Assembly: GCA_027064125.1 (NCBI GenBank)
Contig: JAMOQF010000168.1
Span: 1-34,459, forward strand
Length of the DNA stretch: 34,459 nt
Direction of reading: 5' to 3'
DNA from: Acidobacteriota bacterium
GTDB lineage: Bacteria; Acidobacteriota; JAAYUB01; JAMOQF01
In this document: positions 27,166 to 34,459 of the stretch, in pieces
How positions within the stretch are numbered: the first letter of the stretch is position 1
Layout of the letters: each line of letters starts with the position of its first letter
Program-made: the position numbers and the translations under genes
The notes under the pieces: generated by a model
Databases searched by the model: none
What the model was told of the DNA's origin: nothing
What the model saw: only the letters and a program-made list of their open reading frames with translations

Positions 27166-28986
27166 CTAAACCTCCTGATTATTAAAAAAGATTATATTTA
27201 CCTCGGTACCTTCACCCTTTTTAGAAATGATCTCCACATCCCCTCCATAGGAAACCACAATTTTTCTAACAAGGGCAAGCCCCAACCCCACACCCCATGA
27301 CTTTGTGGTAAAAAATGGTGTAAAAATTTTGTCCATATCCTTCTCATCTATACCAATTCCATTGTCTTTAATTTTAATTATATTCCCCCTTTCAGAATCC
27401 TTATAAATAGATATCTCTATCCTCTTTTCCCTTTCACCAACCATGTTTAAAAAAGATTCTATACTATTTTGAATCAAATTCTCAATAGATCTCATAAACA
27501 ACACTCTATCTCCAGTAATTTCAAAACAATCCCTTTTTTCAAGTAAAATTTCTATGTCATTCAGTATATCCTCTTTTTTTTCAATAACCTCTTCAACTAC
27601 CTCGCACACATTAAAAACCTCTCCAGATGCCTCAAGGGGCCTTGAGAAATCCAGAAAATCAGTAACAATTTTATTTAAATTTTCAACCTCCTTCATCAAA
27701 AAATCATACCTCTTTCTATTTTCACCTTTTCCAAGGATTTCACCAAACATTTGAAGATATCCAGAAATTGTCGAAAGAGAATTCTTAAACTCATGTGCAA
27801 TTCCAGCAGACATCTGCCCCATCTGTGATAACTGTTCTTTTGCCTCCAGCCTTTCTTTTAACCTCCTTATCTCAGTGACATCCTCAAAAATCGCAATAAC
27901 ACCATTAAACTCAGAAGATGGGGAAAAATAGGGCAAAAGGCTTATCCTCCATATTCTATCCCCAATTGGGAAAAAATTAATTGCACTTGATTTGTGCTGT
28001 TTGTAAACATTTTTAAATACCTCTATTACCTCTTCACTCCCCTTAAAAATATCTTCAAAATTTTTGTTTTTAAAATAAATTTTGCTTTTCCCAAACACCT
28101 CAAGTCCCATTGAATTACTATCCAAAAAAATCCCTTTATCGTCAAAGGTAAATATTCCTATATTAATGCCCTCTATGAAGTCTCTAAACAATTTTTCAAT
28201 TGTGTCGGCTCTATTTCTCTCCTTTTCATGCATCTTTTTTAATTCAAGTTCCTTTTCCTTTAACCTGGCAATAATTCCTCTAAAAGTGGACAATACAAAA
28301 TCAACCTCATCCTGATCTTTTTTCATTTCAGACGAAACCACATTGGATGTCTTTGCCTCCTTTATTATATTTTCATATGGTGAAACAAGTCTTCTCAAGA
28401 AGTATATAAAAAGGGCAATTAACGAAACCACAAAAACAAGTTGTGAAATGGCTATAAGTTGTGTAATTGTGTCAGAGGGAAATTTAAAAGGAGTTGGAAC
28501 TACATAGTAGATGTAATATTTAACCCTCCCATAATTATCAAAAATGGGATAAAAACAGACAAGGGTATCAATATACCCGCTCAAATAAAAAGAATACCTG
28601 TAGAAAAAGAAATCTCCAGGTGAAGGCAATTCTCCACTTGTCTTTTTAGGATTTAACCTCTCTTTAAATTTTTTTGAAAAGGGAAAATAGGAAACATCGT
28701 ATATCAATCTTTTTTGAGAATCGAAAATCCTTATCAGATATAACTTTTCCTCTGCAGAAAATTTATCAAGTTGTGATCTTTTATATTCACCACTATCAAT
28801 TTTTGAAATTATGTACTTTAACCTCACATTTATCCGCTCAAGCACCACAGAATCCCTATTTAAAGTTATTTCTTTTCTAAGCCTCTTGTTATCCCAGGCA
28901 AGTAAAATATTCATTAAAACAATTGAAATAACCGATATGGAAACCACAAAACCTATGACATAAACCTGTAATCTATACTTTCTCAT
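27166..28986 (-). CDS. Membrane PAS-domain sensor histidine kinase (NtrB-like catalytic core)
   Basis: 606 aa: two TM helices around an extracytoplasmic sensor, PAS-like FIEGINIGIFTFDDKGIFLDSNSMGLEVFG, HisKA MGQMSAGIAHEFKNSLSTISGYLQ, HATPase NLIQNSIESF, IKDNGIGIDEKDMDKIFTPFFTTKSWGVGLGLALVRKIV. Confidence 0.93.
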   Translation of the reverse strand: MRKYRLQVYVIGFVVSISVISIVLMNILLAWDNKRLRKEITLNRDSVVLERINVRLKYIISKIDSGEYKRSQLDKFSAEEKLYLIRIFDSQKRLIYDVSYFPFSKKFKERLNPKKTSGELPSPGDFFFYRYSFYLSGYIDTLVCFYPIFDNYGRVKYYIYYVVPTPFKFPSDTITQLIAISQLVFVVSLIALFIYFLRRLVSPYENIIKEAKTSNVVSSEMKKDQDEVDFVLSTFRGIIARLKEKELELKKMHEKERNRADTIEKLFRDFIEGINIGIFTFDDKGIFLDSNSMGLEVFGKSKIYFKNKNFEDIFKGSEEVIEVFKNVYKQHKSSAINFFPIGDRIWRISLLPYFSPSSEFNGVIAIFEDVTEIRRLKERLEAKEQLSQMGQMSAGIAHEFKNSLSTISGYLQMFGEILGKGENRKRYDFLMKEVENLNKIVTDFLDFSRPLEASGEVFNVCEVVEEVIEKKEDILNDIEILLEKRDCFEITGDRVLFMRSIENLIQNSIESFLNMVGEREKRIEISIYKDSERGNIIKIKDNGIGIDEKDMDKIFTPFFTTKSWGVGLGLALVRKIVVSYGGDVEIISKKGEGTEVNIIFFNNQEV

Positions 28987-28992
28987 AAAATC

Positions 28993-29823
28993 CTATCCAG
29001 CCAAAAATTTGGAAATAATTCTCATTCCAAATAAAACGAATAAAACCGCAGTGCCACACAGAAATGTCCCAAAGGGGAGTTCATACATTTTATCCTTTTT
29101 CTTTATAAAAATCAGATAGGCACCCACGAGACCTCCTATTATCCCCCCAATGGAAATAACATAAAATACAAGCATGGGGCCCAAAAGAGCCCCAATAAAT
29201 CCAATGAGAACAATATCCCCATGTCCCAACCCCTCTATTTTCTTTACAAGATAAAAGGAAACCGCAACAATTACAAAAAGCAATATTCCCAAAAAGGCTC
29301 CCATGAAGGATGTTATATAGACCGGGAGATTGAAACTACTCACATCAAGGCCCAGAACTTTAATCACCTTCATCCCTAAAAAACTCTGGGAAATTATAAT
29401 CACATTATATGGTGAAAAAAGGAGGGAGATAAACATACCTCCAAAATTTAAAAGATGGGGAAGAATTCTGTGGTCAAGATCTATAAAGGCAAGTACAATC
29501 AAAATTTCAGATAAAAAAAGAAAAAGAAAAAAAGAGGGAGAAAAAAAGTACTCCCTGTATAAAATTAAAAATAAAACCCCATTTAACAATTCTACAAATG
29601 GGTATCTGAGGGAAATTTTCTCCCCACACTTCCTACACTTTCCCCTTAAAATAATATAACTCAAAATGGGGATATTATCGTAAAAGGCTATTTTTTCACC
29701 ACATTTTGGGCAGTGGGAACGGGGGAAAATAACTGATTCCCCAATGGGGATACGGTAAATACACACATTTAAAAAACTTCCAGCAATGAGACCAAAAATA
29801 AATAGCAAAACTTCAATAAACAT
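28993..29823 (-). CDS. pilD: Prepilin peptidase (type IV leader peptidase)
   Basis: FIEVLLFIFGLIAGSFLNVCIYRIP, CPKCGEKIAFYDNIPILSYIILRGKCRKCGEKIS zinc motif, AFIDLDHRILP and GHGDIVLIGFIGALLGP catalytic Asp blocks. Start moved to 29823 (Met25 of the track ORF), with GGAAGGTGA RBS upstream. Confidence 0.93.
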   Translation of the reverse strand: MFIEVLLFIFGLIAGSFLNVCIYRIPIGESVIFPRSHCPKCGEKIAFYDNIPILSYIILRGKCRKCGEKISLRYPFVELLNGVLFLILYREYFFSPSFFLFLFLSEILIVLAFIDLDHRILPHLLNFGGMFISLLFSPYNVIIISQSFLGMKVIKVLGLDVSSFNLPVYITSFMGAFLGILLFVIVAVSFYLVKKIEGLGHGDIVLIGFIGALLGPMLVFYVISIGGIIGGLVGAYLIFIKKKDKMYELPFGTFLCGTAVLFVLFGMRIISKFLAG

Positions 29824-29865
29824 TAAGCAATCACCTTCCAATTTCCTTTTAAATATGAAGAAAAT

Positions 29866-29895
29866 ATTATACAATCTTAACTTATATTTACACAA
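29866..29895 (-). promoter_or_regulatory. Predicted sigma70-type promoter for the pilD-to-VWA operon
   Basis: Minus strand TTGTGT (29895-29890), 18-nt spacer, TATAAT (29871-29866). It lies upstream of 29823 but inside the longer track ORF, supporting the shorter pilD start. Confidence 0.5.
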
Positions 29896-29924
29896 TACTA
29901 AAGAAAAAAAGGAGAAAATTAGGT

Positions 29925-31499
29925 ATGTTCGATACCCTATCTAAAGGATTTAAAAACATAAAAAACAAATTACAGGGGCTTGAAGAATTAAATGAGAGGG
30001 TAATAGATGATGCGTTGCAGGATGTAAAACGCTCTCTATTGGAAGCAGATGTGGCCTTTGATGTAGTCAAGAAATTTCTCAGAAATGTCAAAGAAAAGGC
30101 AATGGGGGAAACCGTAAGGGTAAAGGTAAAACATAAAGATAAGAAGATTAAAATAAAACCTGAGGACATGTTCATAAAAATTTGTGAGGATGAACTGGTA
30201 AATCTTCTCGGCCCAGTGGATGCTTCACTGAAAATAAATGAATATGAGCCCACCAAGATAATGCTTGTGGGACTTCAGGGATCAGGTAAAACAACAACTG
30301 CCGGCAAAATGGCAAAACTTCTGATGAAAAATGGAAAAAGTGTGTTGCTCGTGGCAGCAGATGTATATAGACCCGCTGCAATAGAACAGTTAAAGGTCAT
30401 TGGCTCACAACTTGGCGTAGATGTGGTTGCAAAAGAGGGAGAAAATCCAGTAAAGATATGTAAAGATGCCATTGAAGTTGCAAAGGAAAAAAACATAGAT
30501 GTGGTAATATTCGATACCGCAGGAAGGCTTGCAATAGATGAAGTTTTAATGAAGGAACTTGAAGAAATAAAAAAAGAGACAAATCCCGAAAATATATTTC
30601 TCGTATGTGATGCAATGATTGGTCAGGATGCAGTTAATATGTCCATGGCCTTTGATAAAAGGCTTGATGTTGACGGATTTATAATGACCAAATTGGATGG
30701 AGACACGAGGGGTGGAGCAATACTCTCAGTTAAGGAGGTAACCGGTAAACCAATTAAATTTGTAGGTATAGGGGAATCCTTAGACAAATTTGAAGAGTTT
30801 AGACCTGAAGGCTATGCGTCGAGAATTCTGGGATTTGGAGATATTGTGGGACTTGTTAAAGATTTTCAGGAAGTGGTGGATGAAAAGGAAGCAGAAGAGG
30901 AACTCAACAGAATATTAAAGGGCGGATTTACAATGGATGATTACTTAAAACAGATAAAGCAACTTCGTAAAATGGGTTCCTTAGATGAAATAATAGAAAA
31001 AATGCCCGGATTCAGCGATTCTCTACCTGAAAACTTTACCTTTGACGAATATGAACTGGTAAAAATAGAAGCCATGATAAACTCCATGACCCCCCTTGAA
31101 AGGGCAAAACCCCAGATAATCAATCAGAGTAGAGCGGCAAGAATTGCAAAAGGTAGCGGAAGGAAAATCAATGAGGTGAGAAATTTAGTTGCACAATTTA
31201 TGTCCATGAAAAAGATGATGGATCAATTTGCTGCAGCATCAGGATTTTTTGGAAAAATTCCCGGCCTGAAACAACTATCCCAATTAAAACAGATGCAAAA
31301 ACTACTTGAAGGAGGAGACCCTTCCAGTTTTTCAGATTTACTGTCAGGATTAAGGGGGTTCAGGAAAAAATTTGATCCCACAGCCTCTTTCAGGGAAATG
31401 TCAAAAGAGGAGAGAAAAAAACTTAAAAATAAAAGAAAAGAACAAAAAAAGGCAAGGAAAAAACAGAAGTCCAAAAATAAGAAGAAAAAGAAAAAATAG
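29925..31499 (+). CDS. ffh: Signal recognition particle protein Ffh (SRP54)
   Basis: 524 aa: MLVGLQGSGKTTTAGKMAKLL, VAADVYRPAAIEQL, VIFDTAGRLAIDEVLM, TKLDGDTRGGAILS, KFVGIGESLDKFEEFRPEGYASRILGFGDI, Met-rich M domain, poly-basic tail. Confidence 0.97.
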   Translation: MFDTLSKGFKNIKNKLQGLEELNERVIDDALQDVKRSLLEADVAFDVVKKFLRNVKEKAMGETVRVKVKHKDKKIKIKPEDMFIKICEDELVNLLGPVDASLKINEYEPTKIMLVGLQGSGKTTTAGKMAKLLMKNGKSVLLVAADVYRPAAIEQLKVIGSQLGVDVVAKEGENPVKICKDAIEVAKEKNIDVVIFDTAGRLAIDEVLMKELEEIKKETNPENIFLVCDAMIGQDAVNMSMAFDKRLDVDGFIMTKLDGDTRGGAILSVKEVTGKPIKFVGIGESLDKFEEFRPEGYASRILGFGDIVGLVKDFQEVVDEKEAEEELNRILKGGFTMDDYLKQIKQLRKMGSLDEIIEKMPGFSDSLPENFTFDEYELVKIEAMINSMTPLERAKPQIINQSRAARIAKGSGRKINEVRNLVAQFMSMKKMMDQFAAASGFFGKIPGLKQLSQLKQMQKLLEGGDPSSFSDLLSGLRGFRKKFDPTASFREMSKEERKKLKNKRKEQKKARKKQKSKNKKKKKK

Positions 31500-33041
31500 A
31501 TGGATGAAAAAATAAATAAAAATGATGAGTTGTCAGGAGTTGCAAAGGGGGCACTTTTAGGTTTTGTTGGCCAATTTGTTGAAAAGGGTGTTGGCTTTTT
31601 ATACAACATATTTCTTCCAATCCTTATAGGAATTTCAAATTATGGAATTTATACAATGGCAATTTCCATCACCCACATCGCCACAATCCTATCTTTCGGT
31701 GGACTTACCACCGGCATTGTCAAAAAGGGCAGTGAATTTTTTAGTGAAAAAAAATTTGGGGAACTGTTCTCATTAGTGAAGTTCTCCCTATATTTTTCCA
31801 TCACCACGTCATTAATTTCAATAATTGTAATATTAACCTCTTCAAAATATATATCAGAAATCCTATTTAAATCTAAAAACTTTAAATGGGTTCTTGACAT
31901 ACTTTCCATTTCAATTCCATTTACAATTGTTACCGGAATTTTACTCAGTTTCACAGTGGCTCTGAAAATTGTCAGATACTCAATTGTGGTCAAAAACATT
32001 CTGGAACCAATACTAAAATTCCTTCTCTTTTTATCTCTTTTTGCACTCGGTTTTAAATTAAAAGGGGCAATTTTTTCTTTTACTTTCACCATGATGATCT
32101 GCAGTTTAATATCAATTTTCATTTTTTCTAATGTTAAGAAAAAACTCCCATTGAAAAAGCCCCAAAATATAGATAAAAAGGGACTCTTATCTTTCAGTTT
32201 TCCCTTGATAATTCCCATGCTCTTTTACAACATATTAATGTGGTCAAACACCATCATTCTGGGAATACATGAAAGCAACTACAAAGTGGGATTGTTTTCT
32301 ATAGGTTATAAGATTTCCATGCTATTTCTAATATTCATAAACGCCTTTATAGTCCCCATGGAACCACGTATTTCAAAATTTATTTTAGAAAAAGACATAA
32401 AAGGATTAAAGGAATTTCATCACATAATAACCAGATGGATTTTTTTACTGGGGTTACCAGTTATTTTCTTTATGATCTTTTTCTCAAAGGAGATACTATT
32501 TGCCATAAATCCAAAATTTGAACCAGCCTGGATATTTTTAACAATTCTATCAATTGGTCCCATATTTATCTTTCTAAGCGGTCCCGCATCAAGCATTCTT
32601 GTAATGAGTGGAAAATCAAATTGGCAATTTTACAACACTTTTTCCCTCCTCATATTTAATTTTTTCATGGCAATTGTTCTCACAAGAAACTTAGGTGCAA
32701 CAGGCATTGCAATATCTGTATCTTTAACCTATTTTATTTTTGCAGCCTTAACATCAACTGAGATTTTTAAACTCTTTAAATATATGCCAATTCCAAAATC
32801 CATACTCAAAATTCTACTAATAAATGGAATTCCAATAATATTACTGTTTTTTATAAAAAAAATCTCTTTTTTTTCTTCAAGATGGCAAATAATACCTGAA
32901 ATGGCCATATATTTTGTCTTTATTGCAATTTCCTATCTCATTTTTGAAAGTAAAAATAAAAAAGAGGAAGATTTAACACTTCTCAAAGAAACCTACTACA
33001 GGATAAACGATCACTTTAAAAATCCTGAAAAATATCTCTAA
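31500..33041 (+). CDS. Oligosaccharide/polysaccharide flippase family membrane protein (MOP superfamily)
   Basis: 513 aa polytopic protein: GALLGFVGQFVEKGVGFLYNIFLPILIGISNYGIYTMAISITHIATILSFGGLTTGIVKKGSEF and GPASSILVMSGKSNWQFYNTFSLLIFNFFMAIVLTRNLGATGIAISVSLTY. Starts directly after the ffh stop (TAG|ATG). Confidence 0.85.
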   Translation: MDEKINKNDELSGVAKGALLGFVGQFVEKGVGFLYNIFLPILIGISNYGIYTMAISITHIATILSFGGLTTGIVKKGSEFFSEKKFGELFSLVKFSLYFSITTSLISIIVILTSSKYISEILFKSKNFKWVLDILSISIPFTIVTGILLSFTVALKIVRYSIVVKNILEPILKFLLFLSLFALGFKLKGAIFSFTFTMMICSLISIFIFSNVKKKLPLKKPQNIDKKGLLSFSFPLIIPMLFYNILMWSNTIILGIHESNYKVGLFSIGYKISMLFLIFINAFIVPMEPRISKFILEKDIKGLKEFHHIITRWIFLLGLPVIFFMIFFSKEILFAINPKFEPAWIFLTILSIGPIFIFLSGPASSILVMSGKSNWQFYNTFSLLIFNFFMAIVLTRNLGATGIAISVSLTYFIFAALTSTEIFKLFKYMPIPKSILKILLINGIPIILLFFIKKISFFSSRWQIIPEMAIYFVFIAISYLIFESKNKKEEDLTLLKETYYRINDHFKNPEKYL

Positions 33042-33097
33042 ATTTTAAATAACTCTAAACTTGATTTAATCTGAAAATAAATTATAATTTCCATTGT

Positions 33098-33172
33098 GGA
33101 CAGGTAGTTCAGTGGGAGAACGCCCGTCTCACACGCGGGAGGTCACCGGTTCAATCCCGGTCCTGTCCACCA
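33098..33172 (+). tRNA. tRNA-Val (anticodon CAC), CCA encoded
   Basis: Acceptor GGACAGG/CCTGTCC, D-arm GTTC..GAAC, anticodon arm CCCGT-CTCACAC-GCGGG (anticodon CAC), T-arm CCGG-TTCAATC-CCGG, 3' ACCA. Confidence 0.95.
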
Positions 33173-33330
33173 TATCTCTATCTTTAATTTCATTTTTACC
33201 AATAAGGCAATGAAAATTTAAACTTTATAAGACAACTGAACAGGCATTTTAAAATTAATTGTATCAGGTAAAAAATTTCCCACAACAATCCCACTGTAAT
33301 TGCATCAGGAATTTTGATTTTACTTGATAA

Positions 33331-34290
33331 TTATTTTGAAGACAGTTTCTCCTTTAACAATTTGTTCCTGTACTCCTCAAAATACCTTTTGACACTTATC
33401 TCCCAGTATTCCCTCTTTGCCTCCTCCTTTATTATGGCAAGCATCCTCTTATCGCACTCCTTCTCTCTCCGCCTTAAAAACTTAAGATAAATTTCCTCCC
33501 ACCTATCTGGATACATTTTCTTCAATAAATCCTTTACCTCATCCATGCTCTTTTCTATATACACATGGCATCTCTCAAAAAAGAATAATTTTTCTTCATA
33601 TGAAAGATTTTTCTCCGGATCTTTTACACTTTCTTTTATTGCATACTTCACATGATCATAATCTGAATAATACTTCCAAAAATAATAGGAAAGAGCATCC
33701 CTGACCCCCAACTCAAGAGCCTTCTTTAAATACCTCTTCCCTTCCTCTATCCTGTAAGTTCTAAAATACACATCACACATCCTGAAATACAAAACTTCAA
33801 GAAGCCTCCGCTTACTAAACCTCATGGTATAAATATCGTAAATACCACCACCAGCCGCATTCTTAAACTTGAATATAAAATCTCCACCTGCAATCTTTTT
33901 AGCACCACACATATAAAAATTGTAAATACTGGGACTACACAACGGATCTTTACACTTAAATACAAATTCCCCACATTCAATCTTCTTCAATAAATTAATC
34001 TCTCTCTTTAAAAGATTATACAAAGTATAACTATGATTAAACTCTTCACCCAAAACAATATTCTCCAAAGCAAATAAATTTGCCCATGTCTCTTTATCCT
34101 TATTCAATAAATAATATTTGTAAGAAAGCATATCCCTTTCAAATCCCCTTGTGTTCATTATCATAGCATAAAAATGTTTAATCCCGGACATTCTGAGCCT
34201 AAAACAATCATAGGTTCTCGTTGCATAAAATACAAAAAAAATAATTAAAAGAAAAAATATTAGATAAAAAATATATCTTCTTCTAACCAT
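33331..34290 (-). CDS. Hypothetical membrane-anchored protein with an internal motif duplication
   Basis: 319 aa: N-terminal TM anchor (YIFYLIFFLLIIFFVFY), then soluble helical region, possibly TPR-like (EEGKRYLKKALELGVRDALSYYFWKYY). Confidence 0.7.
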   Translation of the reverse strand: MVRRRYIFYLIFFLLIIFFVFYATRTYDCFRLRMSGIKHFYAMIMNTRGFERDMLSYKYYLLNKDKETWANLFALENIVLGEEFNHSYTLYNLLKREINLLKKIECGEFVFKCKDPLCSPSIYNFYMCGAKKIAGGDFIFKFKNAAGGGIYDIYTMRFSKRRLLEVLYFRMCDVYFRTYRIEEGKRYLKKALELGVRDALSYYFWKYYSDYDHVKYAIKESVKDPEKNLSYEEKLFFFERCHVYIEKSMDEVKDLLKKMYPDRWEEIYLKFLRRREKECDKRMLAIIKEEAKREYWEISVKRYFEEYRNKLLKEKLSSK

Positions 34291-34459
34291 AAATCACCGC
34301 CTTAAACTTACCTACACTTTTTCTGACAGCATAAAAAACCATACGAAAAGGTATTGTTGCCAGCCCCATTACAAAACCTTTTACAAGAGTTATCCTGAAA
34401 TAGCTTTTGCAAGCCTTCTTCATCGCTTCCAAAGATTCCTTGATTATTTTTTTACTTAC
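34283..34459 (-). CDS. C-terminal end of an unidentified ORF, truncated by the window end
   Basis: Open frame of 58 codons plus TAG: VSKKIIKESLEAMKKACKSYFRITLVKGFVMGLATIPFRMVFYAVRKSVGKFKAVIYG*. It overlaps the start of the downstream gene by 8 nt, typical of co-transcribed genes. Confidence 0.5.
   Translation of the reverse strand, partial: VSKKIIKESLEAMKKACKSYFRITLVKGFVMGLATIPFRMVFYAVRKSVGKFKAVIYG

Noticed and set aside
26875-27300. 141 aa plus-strand ORF
   Set aside because: Antisense to the HerA-like ATPase and histidine kinase genes; no independent coding evidence.
29888-30256. 122 aa minus-strand ORF
   Set aside because: Antisense to ffh and a shadow of its coding frame.
31649-32218. 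189 aa minus-strand ORF
   Set aside because: Antisense to the flippase gene. Long only because the sense codon usage avoids antisense stops; no recognisable motif.
33255-33315. Near-repeat TAATTGTATCAGG / TAATTGCATCAGG about 41 bp apart downstream of tRNA-Val
   Set aside because: Only 13 bp with one mismatch in AT-rich DNA; too short to call a repeat. The tRNA flank shows no integrase or att-like duplication.
1-34459. CRISPR array, rRNA operon, intact IS or prophage
   Set aside because: No regularly spaced direct repeats, rRNA signature, transposase/integrase or phage structural ORF was recognisable in the sequence or ORF track.

Overview
The window is an AT-rich, gene-dense bacterial chromosomal segment with about 26 protein-coding genes, one tRNA-Val(CAC) and few long intergenic regions. 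No CRISPR array, rRNA, intact transposase or phage module was seen. In order it carries: purD (partial, -); ftsK/spoIIIE (-); a HAMP-only membrane protein and an orphan peptide/nickel-type solute-binding protein (+); a universal stress protein (-); an unknown 299 aa protein (+); murB and an exported MEMO-family protein (-); a CitD-CitE fusion followed by citF and a YfhO-like membrane protein (+); a porin-like barrel, a malic enzyme-phosphotransacetylase fusion and the methylmalonyl-CoA mutase large subunit (-). Then comes a compact 7-gene minus-strand run: prepilin peptidase, PAS histidine kinase, HerA/DUF87-like ATPase, secreted 5-repeat plus dockerin protein, DUF362 ferredoxin, Bat-like membrane protein and VWA/BatA-like protein. 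The window ends with ffh and a flippase (+), tRNA-Val, an unknown membrane-anchored protein (-) and a partial ORF (-). The most interesting signals are: (1) a degenerate GGTGYCAGGCA-containing repeat element present in opposite orientation in two intergenic regions, with conserved 25-bp motif spacing; (2) a CitD-CitE fusion whose prosthetic-group serine is apparently displaced; (3) the unusual 7-gene operon that couples a cytosolic HerA-like ATPase to a secreted dockerin/repeat protein and a prepilin peptidase. All family assignments come from reading the translated sequence, without database searches.
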